Positions 1 through 5,847 of a DNA stretch of 5,847 nt are shown here, one piece after another (position 1 is the stretch's first letter; each line of letters opens with the position of its first letter). The position numbers and the translations under genes are program-made. This stretch comes from JAFGED01 sp964551295. Lineage in GTDB: Bacteria; Chloroflexota; Anaerolineae; B4-G1. Under the pieces are notes generated by a model that ran no database searches, was not told where the DNA came from, and worked only from the letters and a program-made list of their open reading frames with translations. The DNA is taken from assembly GCA_964551295.1 (NCBI GenBank), contig CAZKDJ010000243.1, forward strand, positions 1-5,847. The letters run 5' to 3'.

Positions 1-1
1 C

Positions 2-529
2 CACGGCGACGACGTGCTACTGCTGCGAGGCGCGCCCGATAAGCGCATCTGGCCGAAAAAGTACAATGGCGTCGGCGGGCACGTGGAGCCGGACGAGGAC
101 GTCCACAGCGCGGCGCTGCGCGAGATTCGGGAAGAGACCGGATTGGAGGTGCGTGACCTGCGGCTGTGTGGTGTGCTCAATATCCCCGTGGATGCGGACA
201 GCAACACCGGCATCGTGGTCTTTGTCTTCACAGCCACGGCGACCAAGCGAGAGGTGCAACCATCGGCGGAAGGCTCGCTGGAGTGGATACCACGCGGCCG
301 ACTGGCAGAGCTAGACCTGGTGGAGGACCTGCCTATCCTGCTCCCCCGCGTGCTGGCGATGGATGCGGACGAACCCCCGTTCTTTGCGCACTACAGCTAC
401 GACGAGCAGGATCGGTTGGCGATAACCTTGGCTGAAGAGACCAGCAGCCCGCCGACTGATGGAACGTTAATCCCGGTCGAATCGAGTATGATCTGTGCGG
501 TAGGATACGAAGGAGAAACCCAAACGTGA
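2..529 (+). CDS. Nudix hydrolase (MutT-like), 5' end outside window, with KTSC-domain start at its C-terminus
   Basis: This is a Nudix-family pyrophosphohydrolase, whose relatives cleave nucleoside diphosphates linked to another group, such as oxidised (d)NTPs, using divalent metal. The reading frame is open from the window edge, and the residues before the GTG at 14 (H-G-D-D-V-L-L-L-R) look like the first beta strand of the fold, so the true start probably lies upstream. The Nudix box GX5EX7REUXEEXGU is intact at 77-145, with the metal-binding REIREE core. The preceding WPKKYNGVGG is typical of 8-oxo-dGTP diphosphatase-like members, but the substrate cannot be read from sequence. After a Ser/Pro-rich linker the last ~19 residues (from about 470) read IPVESSMICAVGYEGETQT, which matches the beginning of a KTSC domain. 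The frame then stops at 527-529 in mid-domain, and the remaining KTSC sequence follows in another frame. The gene is therefore probably a frameshifted Nudix-KTSC fusion. Confidence 0.9.
   Translation, partial: HGDDVLLLRGAPDKRIWPKKYNGVGGHVEPDEDVHSAALREIREETGLEVRDLRLCGVLNIPVDADSNTGIVVFVFTATATKREVQPSAEGSLEWIPRGRLAELDLVEDLPILLPRVLAMDADEPPFFAHYSYDEQDRLAITLAEETSSPPTDGTLIPVESSMICAVGYEGETQT
510..515 (+). promoter_or_regulatory. Possible Shine-Dalgarno sequence for the GTG at 526
   Basis: AAGGAG lies 10 nt before the GTG that begins the KTSC C-terminal frame, inside Nudix codons for E-G-E. It could support reinitiation at the GTGA overlap. Because those codons also fit the KTSC consensus, the resemblance may be fortuitous. 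Confidence 0.3.
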
Positions 530-669
530 AGGTCATCTTTAACAGCACCGGAGCATATCGATACTTTGACGTGCCTAGAAGCATCTACGAGGAACTGCTA
601 GCCGCCGGATCGAAGGGGCGATACATGAGAACATGCGTGATAGACGTATACGCCTACAGCAAGGGATAG
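526..669 (+). CDS. C-terminal part of a KTSC domain, out of frame with the upstream Nudix gene
   Basis: This is a 47-codon frame from GTG at 526, overlapping the Nudix stop as GTGA. Its product contains GAYRYFDVP followed by IYEELLAAGSKGRY, the core of the KTSC domain (Pfam family of about 60 residues, found alone or at the C-terminus of some lysyl-tRNA synthetases; function unknown, RNA binding has been suggested). The YXY motif is Y-R-Y at residues 11-13. A complete KTSC domain needs an N-terminal segment of the form V-x-S-S-x-I-x-x-x-G-Y, and exactly that segment is encoded by the end of the Nudix frame. Joining the two by restoring one base near 526 gives a continuous domain of about 66 residues. 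AAGGAG at 510-515, 10 nt before the GTG, could allow separate initiation, but the product would be only half a domain. A frameshift mutation or base-calling error is the likelier explanation. The gene ends 8 bp from the convergent ychF stop. Confidence 0.65.
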   Translation: MKVIFNSTGAYRYFDVPRSIYEELLAAGSKGRYMRTCVIDVYAYSKG

Positions 670-677
670 CGTCAACC

Positions 678-1778
678 TCACGGGCTGAAACGGAACAGGC
701 ACACATCCCCGTCCTGAACCTCGTAATCGCGCCCCTCGATGCGCAGGATGCCCCGCTCGCGCGCCGCGTGCCAATCACCCACCTCGACCAACTGCTCAAA
801 GTTCAGTACCTCGGCCCGGATGAACCCCTGTTCCATCTGGGTGTGGACCTTGCCCGCCGCCTGGGCCGCCTTGGTGCCCTGCTGGATGGCCCAGGCCCGC
901 ACCACCTTGCCGCCGGTGATGGTAAAGAAGGTGATCAGGTCGAGCACCTCGTAGCCCGCCCAGGCCAGCGACTCTAACCCCGATCGCTCCAGCCCGGCGT
1001 CGGCGCGGTAGGCGGCGGCTTCGTCGGGCGGCCACTCGGCCAGGTCCGCCTCAAGCTGAGCGCAGATGACGACGAAGGACGCGTCCTCGTCCCGTGCCAC
1101 GCGAGCGACTTGCGCGGCTAACTCACCGCCAACGGGCAGGCCGTCCTCGCCGACGTTGGCCACGTAGACACGCTTTTTGGCGGTGAGCAGGCTCATATCC
1201 TGGGCCAGCGCCGCCTGCGCATCGCCGCTCGCCGCCCACGCCTCCGCCCGCTCCCCGGCCTGCAAGCACGCGTGCAGCTCCTCCAGCGCCTCGACCTCAG
1301 TGGCGTGCTCGCGCGGGTTGGCCTTGGCCGCCGAACGCGCCTTTTCCAGCCGCCGCTCCAACACCTCCAGGTCGGCCAGGATCAGCTCCAGGTCGAGCAC
1401 CTCCAGGTCGCGCAGGGGGTCGACCGTGCCATCGACGTGCGCTACGTCGGAATCCTCGAAACAGCGACAGACCATGGCAACGGCGTCGACGCCACGGATG
1501 TGGCCCAGGAACTGGTTGCCCAATCCCTCACCTTGATGCGCCCCCTTGACCAAGCCCGCAACGTCCACGAACTCGACCGTCGCCGGCGTCACCTTCTCCG
1601 GCCCCACCATCGCCGCCAGCGCCTCCAGCCGCGAATCGGGGACCGCCACCACGCCCAGGTTGGGCTCGATGGTCGTAAAAGGATAGGCGGCCACGGTTGC
1701 GCCCGCCTTGGTGAGCGCGTTAAAGAGTGTGGACTTGCCCACGTTGGGCAAGCCCACCAAGCCGATGTGCAATGCCAT
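678..1778 (-). CDS. ychF: Redox-regulated P-loop ATPase YchF (OLA1 family)
   Basis: This 366-residue protein is close to the family's usual length (E. coli YchF has 363). YchF is a cytosolic Obg-related P-loop protein that prefers ATP, binds ribosomes and has been linked to translation and oxidative-stress responses. Visible motifs are the P-loop GLPNVGKST at 9-17, switch region YPFTTIEPN at 32-40, DVAGLVKGA (G3) at 72-80, and N-V-G-E at 208-211 in place of the NKxD of GTPases, which is the family's explanation for ATP preference. His114 aligns with the E. coli residue reported as needed for ATP hydrolysis. A charged, leucine-rich helical segment lies at about 120-180. The C-terminal TGS-type domain includes RAWAIQQGTKAAQAAGKVHT and GFIRAEV and ends DYEVQDGDVCLFRF. 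The position of E. coli Cys35, implicated in redox regulation, is Thr35 here. The start is supported by GAGGTG at 1783-1788, 4 nt upstream. It lies 41 bp downstream of the kinase gene on the same strand and is probably cotranscribed with it. Confidence 0.98.
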   Translation of the reverse strand: MALHIGLVGLPNVGKSTLFNALTKAGATVAAYPFTTIEPNLGVVAVPDSRLEALAAMVGPEKVTPATVEFVDVAGLVKGAHQGEGLGNQFLGHIRGVDAVAMVCRCFEDSDVAHVDGTVDPLRDLEVLDLELILADLEVLERRLEKARSAAKANPREHATEVEALEELHACLQAGERAEAWAASGDAQAALAQDMSLLTAKKRVYVANVGEDGLPVGGELAAQVARVARDEDASFVVICAQLEADLAEWPPDEAAAYRADAGLERSGLESLAWAGYEVLDLITFFTITGGKVVRAWAIQQGTKAAQAAGKVHTQMEQGFIRAEVLNFEQLVEVGDWHAARERGILRIEGRDYEVQDGDVCLFRFSP

Positions 1779-1782
1779 AGAG

Positions 1783-1788
1783 CACCTC
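1783..1788 (-). promoter_or_regulatory. Ribosome binding site of ychF
   Basis: GAGGTG on the minus strand, 4 nt before the ATG at 1776-1778. It fixes the ychF start and shows that the 41-bp gap after the kinase gene is enough for independent initiation. Confidence 0.7.
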
Positions 1789-1800
1789 GCAAGCCCGTGA

Positions 1801-1819
1801 GTCGGATTGGCAACCCGAC
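1801..1819 (-). repeat. Intercistronic hairpin directly after the kinase stop codon
   Basis: Read on the minus strand, the 19 bases form GTCGGGTT-GCC-AATCCGAC, an 8-bp stem with one G-U pair and a 3-nt loop. It begins immediately after the TAG of the kinase gene (1820-1822) and ends 12 nt before the ychF ribosome binding site. No U-tract follows, so it is unlikely to be an intrinsic terminator. It may stabilise or process the joint mRNA, or be a copy of a dispersed palindromic repeat. The second idea is inference only. Confidence 0.55.
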
Positions 1820-4800
1820 CTACTCAACGCCCCCCGACCTGGACAAGGGCAGCAGAGCGTGGAACACACTGCCCTTGTTCAACTTGCTCTCCACCCACAC
1901 CCGCCCGCCGTGCCGCTCGACGATGGACTTGACGATAGCCAACCCCAAACCCGTCCCCGGTATGTCCACCGTATCGCGGCGCTTGATGCGATAGAATTTC
2001 TCGAACAAGCGCACCTGATCGTCCGGCGCGATGCCGATCCCCGTGTCGGCCACGCGGATCGCGGCCTGTTGGTCGTGGACCGACAGGCCCACCGTGACGG
2101 TGCCGCCGCTGGGCGTGTACTTGATCGCATTGTCCACCAGGTTAGCCACCATCTGGCGCAGCAGTGCCGCATCGCCCGCTACCACCGCCGCCCCCTGCGG
2201 CGGCTCCAGCCGCAGCGTAATCTCCTTGGCAATCGCCCGCGCCCGCATGCCGTCCACCGCCTCGACCAAAATCGTCCCTAGGTGACACGGCTTGCGCTCC
2301 AGCCCCACGCCCGCCTCGACGCGCCCCAGGTCAAGCAGGTCGTCGATCAATTCGCTCATCTGCCCGACGCCCTGCAGGATTTTGTCGACATAGTCGCGCT
2401 GCTTATCGGTGAGATCCCCCACCATGGGCAGCATCGTCGTGTAGCCGCGCATGAACGTCAGCGGGGCGCGCAGGTCGTGAGAGACCGTTGCCACAAAGTC
2501 GGACTTGAGCTCGTCCAGTTCCTTCAAGTGGGTGATATCGCGCATCACCGCCACGCGGCCAATCCGTTCACCATGGGAACTCAGTATCGCCGAGACACTG
2601 GCGTACAGCGTCCTCCCATCGGGTAATGGGACCTCCTCGTTCAGCGCCTCGCTCGCTGACAGAGGTCTGCCAAAGATGCGCTCCAACACAGACGCCAGGT
2701 TGGTCTCGGCAATCTTTTGACCGATAATCCGATCGGCCTCAGTGCCGAACGCCTGCTCGGCAGCGGGATTTGCCAACAGGACGCGCTCGTCGCGATCGGT
2801 CACCAGAACCGCGTCAGTCGTGCTGGCCAAGATCGCCGCCAGACGCCGCCGTCCACCTTCTGCGGACTGGAACAGGCGTGCGTTTTCCACCAGCACAGCC
2901 GTCTGACCGACCAGCGTGGAAAGCAAATCGATCTCGGAGGTCTCGAACTGACGCACCTCGCCATACCCCACCCACATCACAGCAGGCACCTGATCCTTGC
3001 TACGAATGGGCAGAGCGACGACGGACTTGATCGCCCCACCCAACGTCTCGTCGGTCAGGCTCCTGGCACGAGCCAAGTTCTCCAAAATCAAAGGCTTCTC
3101 CATATCCCGGGCTGCCTTTGCCAGCGCCCGATCGAGGGAACCCAGCCCTTCCCGCAGCTCGCCGCGCGACATGACCATTTGAGGAAATCCATCGGCCGAG
3201 AGAAAGACGATGCGGGACACCTCGGCCTTGGTCGCCTTGAGCACGCCTTCGAGGATAAAGGGCATCCCCTTAGGCAGCTCCAACGTCGCCGAAACCGCCT
3301 GGCTGACTTGGAGCAGCAGCGACAGATCCTCCATGCGCCCCTTCAGCCGCACGCGCATGCCCTCGAAAGCGTTCCCCATCTGCGCCACCTCGTCGGCACC
3401 CGGCATCTGCACCGGCCGCGAGAGGTCGCCCTCGGCGATATGCCTCGCTGCGGCGGCCAGTTGCTTCAACGGGCGCGTCAACCGACTGGTCACCAGGGGA
3501 ATAACAACCACCAATCCCAGACCCACCAGGAACTGCAGGCCGAGCAATGGTCCGGCGATCTGCGCCGCTTGCGCCTGCACGGCTTTGTACGGCAGGCGAA
3601 TCACGACGGCCCAATCGCTGTGCCCTTGCACGGGCAGATAGTAGACCAGCTGCCGCGTATTGTCCTTGGGATTGCGGCCCTCGTAAACCTCACCCTGATC
3701 CACGGAATAGGTGCGCGGCGGCTGCACATCTTTGTACCAGTCGGTCAAGAGCATCGCCCGATTAGGATGGGCAATGATCTGCCATCGATCTTCTACCTTT
3801 TCGACGACAAACCCCTCACCTTGTTCGTCACCCGGCTCTCCCATCCATTGCAAACTCTCCAGGATCGGGTCCAAAATTGGATGGTTGGCGCTGAGCCAGA
3901 TGCGGCCCAGCAGCACGCAGACGCGCTGACCAGATTGGTCCTCGACCGGCACCAAAATCGACAGGATGGCCTCACCGTTGAGCGAACGATGCACAATGCT
4001 CGACTGAGGTGCACCATCCTCAAGCACACGCGGCAGGAGTGTCTCTTCCTGCTCCGTCAACGCCCACCCCTCTGAGTCGTCACCTGGCGGGTGATAGGCC
4101 ATCAACTCACCGGTGGAGTCAAACAGCGCCAGCTGGTTGAAGAAAGCCAGCATGCTTAGATTGTTCTGCAGCCGTGTCTCTAGCTCGTCGGTTGTTTCCT
4201 GCAACAATACGGTATCGCTGGCGAACCCATCCAGCAACCCTTGCCCGATATGAGTGAAGTAGGCAATTTGCTCAGCGGCGCTGGTGGCGTTTCGCTCCAT
4301 CTCGTCCACCACCCTCAGGGTCGCCACGTCGAGCGTTCTCATCGTCACAGCGGAGACGAGGACAATCGTCATGACCAAGATCAACGGTACGAACAAGAAG
4401 AGCAACCTGAGATTCAGCGTCCGGGCGTATGGAGGAACCCGGCGCGGCGCGCGAACCGGCCTGAGAGCGGGGAATAACAAATAGACAGCCTGAACAATGA
4501 GGGCAGCTACGAGACTCTCCAGCACCATGGGAACGAGATGGGCGCCGGTCAATGTGACCGCATAGTCCAGTCCCGCCAGCCAAGAATCTCCCAACCCCAG
4601 CCACGAATCTCCCAGGTGATGGACGAATATCGACAGCAACAGAAAGGGCGACGCCAACAATATCGCCACAAGCCCTGCGACGCCAGGCTGACGAGCGATG
4701 AGCGACAGACGGTCTTGATAGTCCTGGCGCAAAAGGAACCCAACCAAAAAACCGAACAGGGCAAAGTGAAAGAGATCTGTGACGCCGCCGGCCATCATCC

Positions 4801-5197
4801 AAGCACGAAACGCGCCACACAGCAATCCCACCAAAAGCGCCGGTCCTGCCCCTAGCCACGCGCCGGCGATAATCACGGGCAACGCCATCAAGGATGCAAA
4901 CGGCACAGGGGGTGGCGCAGGACGGTTCGGAGGCGGCAAATCGGGAGGGGCAAAGGGCACTCTCAAGCCCAGGTTAGTCAGTAGCGCCAAGAAAGGAGAA
5001 AGCACCAATAGGAGCCCAAGGAACAGGAGAAGACGACGCCACCACAGCCTACCGGTGCCCACTCGCTCGCCCCAGGCCGAACGGCCAAACCATAGCAAGC
5101 GCCCAAAATCGCGCCGCGAATAGACGAGAAGCGCGAACAGCACCAGGGCATAAAGCGCCAAAAGAAGGTATTCCAATAAGGATACCTCAAGATCCAT
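1820..5197 (-). CDS. Membrane-bound multi-sensor histidine kinase (polytopic TM, Cache-like, HAMP, GAF, PAS, HisKA, HATPase)
   Basis: This 1125-residue protein is a sensor kinase that autophosphorylates on histidine and would pass phosphate to a response regulator not present in the window. Domains in order (residues) are as follows. About seven hydrophobic segments fall near 7-26, 55-76, 103-130, 142-157, 173-193, 219-243 and 262-286; the GAGPALLVGLLCGAFR stretch resembles LytS-type 5TM sensors, tentatively. A proline-rich loop lies at 81-99. An extracytoplasmic region at ~287-546 looks like a double Cache sensor. A further membrane segment lies at 547-569, then HAMP ~569-625, GAF ~636-775 and PAS ~783-890. 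HisKA carries S-H-D-L-R with phosphoacceptor His907. HATPase_c has the N box N1019-LVDN, G1 DTGIGI 1051-1056, F box FEKFY from 1065 and G2 GTGLGL 1081-1086. All catalytic motifs are intact. The start at 5195-5197 has AAGGAAAG upstream and begins just before the first membrane segment. The frame stays open to 5410, but that extension would cross both promoters. Probably cotranscribed with ychF. Confidence 0.95.
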   Translation of the reverse strand: MDLEVSLLEYLLLALYALVLFALLVYSRRDFGRLLWFGRSAWGERVGTGRLWWRRLLLFLGLLLVLSPFLALLTNLGLRVPFAPPDLPPPNRPAPPPVPFASLMALPVIIAGAWLGAGPALLVGLLCGAFRAWMMAGGVTDLFHFALFGFLVGFLLRQDYQDRLSLIARQPGVAGLVAILLASPFLLLSIFVHHLGDSWLGLGDSWLAGLDYAVTLTGAHLVPMVLESLVAALIVQAVYLLFPALRPVRAPRRVPPYARTLNLRLLFLFVPLILVMTIVLVSAVTMRTLDVATLRVVDEMERNATSAAEQIAYFTHIGQGLLDGFASDTVLLQETTDELETRLQNNLSMLAFFNQLALFDSTGELMAYHPPGDDSEGWALTEQEETLLPRVLEDGAPQSSIVHRSLNGEAILSILVPVEDQSGQRVCVLLGRIWLSANHPILDPILESLQWMGEPGDEQGEGFVVEKVEDRWQIIAHPNRAMLLTDWYKDVQPPRTYSVDQGEVYEGRNPKDNTRQLVYYLPVQGHSDWAVVIRLPYKAVQAQAAQIAGPLLGLQFLVGLGLVVVIPLVTSRLTRPLKQLAAAARHIAEGDLSRPVQMPGADEVAQMGNAFEGMRVRLKGRMEDLSLLLQVSQAVSATLELPKGMPFILEGVLKATKAEVSRIVFLSADGFPQMVMSRGELREGLGSLDRALAKAARDMEKPLILENLARARSLTDETLGGAIKSVVALPIRSKDQVPAVMWVGYGEVRQFETSEIDLLSTLVGQTAVLVENARLFQSAEGGRRRLAAILASTTDAVLVTDRDERVLLANPAAEQAFGTEADRIIGQKIAETNLASVLERIFGRPLSASEALNEEVPLPDGRTLYASVSAILSSHGERIGRVAVMRDITHLKELDELKSDFVATVSHDLRAPLTFMRGYTTMLPMVGDLTDKQRDYVDKILQGVGQMSELIDDLLDLGRVEAGVGLERKPCHLGTILVEAVDGMRARAIAKEITLRLEPPQGAAVVAGDAALLRQMVANLVDNAIKYTPSGGTVTVGLSVHDQQAAIRVADTGIGIAPDDQVRLFEKFYRIKRRDTVDIPGTGLGLAIVKSIVERHGGRVWVESKLNKGSVFHALLPLSRSGGVE
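4576..4617 (-). repeat. 21-bp tandem duplication inside the kinase gene
   Basis: Two adjacent 21-bp units (4576-4596 and 4597-4617) match at 17 of their first 18 bases. They encode the doubled peptide LGDSWLG-LGDSWLA at residues 195-208, in the loop between two predicted membrane segments. The unit is exactly seven codons, so the reading frame is kept. This looks like a fairly recent in-frame slippage duplication. Confidence 0.85.
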
Positions 5198-5204
5198 AAA
5201 ATGA

Positions 5205-5212
5205 CTTTCCTT
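5205..5212 (-). promoter_or_regulatory. Ribosome binding site of the histidine kinase gene
   Basis: AAGGAAAG on the minus strand, within a purine-rich stretch GGAGAAGGAAAG (5205-5216), lies about 7-10 nt before the ATG at 5195-5197. It favours this start over the in-frame upstream candidates. Confidence 0.6.
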
Positions 5213-5234
5213 CTCCGCTCTCGACCTTGAAAAG

Positions 5235-5263
5235 ATTATAGCACCACCGCACAAATAATTCAA
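5235..5263 (-). promoter_or_regulatory. Sigma70-like promoter of the kinase-ychF unit
   Basis: On the minus strand, TTGAAT (5258-5263; 4 of 6 to the -35 consensus), a 17-bp spacer, and a perfect TATAAT (5235-5240). Initiation would fall near 5228 and give a leader of about 30 nt containing the purine-rich ribosome binding site. This placement also argues against the longer kinase frame that begins at 5410. Confidence 0.65.
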
Positions 5264-5272
5264 ACCCTGCCT

Positions 5273-5300
5273 TTGCTCAACTTGGCGACCCGAGTATAAT
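5273..5300 (+). promoter_or_regulatory. Sigma70-like promoter of yajC
   Basis: A perfect TATAAT at 5295-5300, with TTGCTC at 5273-5278 as a weak -35 (TTG retained) and a 16-bp spacer. Initiation near 5307 would give a leader of about 100 nt. The -10 box lies about 60 bp from that of the divergent kinase promoter. The -10 call is strong; the -35 call is weak. Confidence 0.55.
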
Positions 5301-5396
5301 ACACACAAGTACCTATCCAAGAGATTCCATAGCACAGGGCCTCGTGCCCATCCAAAGGCTACTATATTCTTCATCAGCATTCCAGACCCAAATGAG

Positions 5397-5401
5397 AGGA
5401 G
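5397..5401 (+). promoter_or_regulatory. Ribosome binding site of yajC
   Basis: AGGAG, 7 nt before the ATG at 5409. Spacing and sequence are close to ideal and settle the start codon. Confidence 0.8.
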
Positions 5402-5408
5402 CTTTGAC

Positions 5409-5720
5409 ATGGATAATCAAACCGTACTTATGATTGGAGGCATCGTTCTGGTATTGGCGCTCATGATCCTGCCCCAGTGGCAGGCCAAGCGGCGGCGTCA
5501 GAAACAGATGCAGGCGATAGACGTAGGCACTGAAATCTTGACCGTTGGCGGGATCATCGGCAAGATCACGTACCTGAACAGGGATGAAAACCGCGCCCGC
5601 ATCGAGATCGCGCCCGGTGTGGAGATGCAGGTAGTGGTAAGCGCCATCAGCCAACCGCTGGCACAATCCGAGGCCGAGGAGTCACCAGAGATGCCACCTG
5701 ACGAACCGTCTAAGGAATAA
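5409..5720 (+). CDS. yajC: YajC, small membrane subunit associated with the Sec translocon
   Basis: This 103-residue protein has the YajC layout. YajC is a single-span inner-membrane protein that associates with SecDF at the SecYEG channel and modestly assists protein export and membrane insertion. One hydrophobic segment occupies residues ~5-22 and is followed by a strongly basic cytoplasmic stretch, QAKRRRQKQ (25-33), consistent with N-out/C-in topology. The conserved soluble core is visible as VGTEILTVGGIIGKI (39-53) and RIEIAPGVEMQVVVSAI (64-80). The tail (86-103) is acidic and Pro/Glu-rich, as is common and variable in the family. Length is typical (about 85-115). It is transcribed divergently from the histidine kinase. 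The usual partners secD and secF do not begin in the 127 bp that follow, so the operon link cannot be tested here. Confidence 0.93.
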   Translation: MDNQTVLMIGGIVLVLALMILPQWQAKRRRQKQMQAIDVGTEILTVGGIIGKITYLNRDENRARIEIAPGVEMQVVVSAISQPLAQSEAEESPEMPPDEPSKE

Positions 5721-5847
5721 CCGGAGCAAATGCTCACCCTCCCGCAGGTTTGGGGGCAGTCCCTGGACCGAAAGCGTACTGCAATGCCTAATTAAGTCTC
5801 AGTAGATCCAAATTCTTGGTGTGCACATGTGCGTGTTGATGAAAATC
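5721..5847. other. Unassigned region after yajC to the window edge
   Basis: I see no convincing gene here. Just after the yajC stop is a small inverted repeat GAGC-AAAT-GCTC (5724-5735) without a T-run, too weak to call a terminator. A perfect 10-bp palindrome GCACATGTGC lies at 5823-5832 and could be a protein-binding site for whatever lies to the right, though a 10-bp palindrome alone is weak evidence. An ATG at 5839 begins a frame that leaves the window without a recognisable ribosome binding site. Confidence 0.4.

Noticed and set aside
519..525. CCCAAAC as a -1 programmed frameshift heptamer joining Nudix and KTSC
   Set aside because: Its codon register is that of the downstream frame, not the Nudix frame, so a standard tandem slip there would not join the two parts.
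600..680. Bidirectional terminator between the Nudix/KTSC gene and ychF
   Set aside because: Only the small palindrome CGTATACG (645-652) is present, with no stable stem or T-run in either direction.
1272..1994. Plus-strand open frame of 240 codons across ychF and the kinase end
   Set aside because: It is antisense to the clearly conserved ychF and runs through the intergenic hairpin; the product is Arg/His/Gln-rich without family resemblance.
2717..4075. Long plus-strand open frame (452 codons) opposite the kinase gene
   Set aside because: It lies antisense to the GAF, HAMP and Cache-coding part of the kinase, has a His/Gln/Arg-rich low-complexity product with no recognisable domain, and is a usual by-product of GC-rich coding on the other strand.
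5337..5349. GGGC-CTCGT-GCCC hairpin in the yajC leader as a riboswitch or attenuator
   Set aside because: A 4-bp stem is easily found by chance, and no conserved riboswitch elements are visible.
5198..5410. 71-residue N-terminal extension of the histidine kinase
   Set aside because: It would begin inside the yajC start and cross both promoters. The ATG at 5195-5197 has a purine-rich ribosome binding site and precedes the first membrane segment.
5392..5433. 13-codon upstream frame overlapping the yajC start
   Set aside because: It has no ribosome binding site, and its first codons are themselves the yajC Shine-Dalgarno sequence.
5730..5795. 21-codon frame after yajC (ATG at 5730)
   Set aside because: It is very short, has poor ribosome-binding-site spacing, and the product resembles nothing known.

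Overview
The window is a high-GC bacterial chromosomal segment with ordinary gene density and no RNA gene, mobile element or CRISPR array that I can see. The style of the genes suggests Chloroflexota: a very large membrane histidine kinase with stacked Cache, GAF and PAS modules, a Nudix protein with a WPKKYNGVGGH-type motif, and a short YajC. That assignment is an inference from protein style only, because the window contains no phylogenetic marker decisive to the eye.

Layout. From 2 to 669 on the plus strand lies a Nudix hydrolase cut by the left window edge. Its C-terminus runs into the first third of a KTSC domain and then stops. The rest of the KTSC domain continues in the -1 frame, starting at a GTG that overlaps the stop codon. 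The best reading is one Nudix-KTSC fusion gene split by a single-base frameshift, either real or a sequencing error. Eight bases later, convergent on the minus strand, is ychF (678-1778), encoding the universally conserved P-loop ATPase YchF/OLA1. Upstream of ychF in the same direction, 41 bp away, is a 1125-residue hybrid sensor histidine kinase (1820-5197) with about eight membrane segments, an extracytoplasmic double-Cache-like region, HAMP, GAF, PAS, HisKA and HATPase domains. No response regulator gene is in view. The kinase and ychF probably form one transcription unit, with a compact hairpin directly after the kinase stop codon.

A 211-bp intergenic region (5198-5408) holds divergent sigma70-like promoters, each with a perfect TATAAT. 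One drives the kinase-ychF unit and the other drives yajC (5409-5720), the small membrane subunit associated with the Sec translocon. The last 127 bp hold no convincing gene.

The genes do not form an obvious pathway. They look like housekeeping (YchF, YajC), nucleotide handling (Nudix) and environmental sensing (kinase). I found no convincing new multi-gene system. The most interesting object is the Nudix-KTSC fusion and its break.
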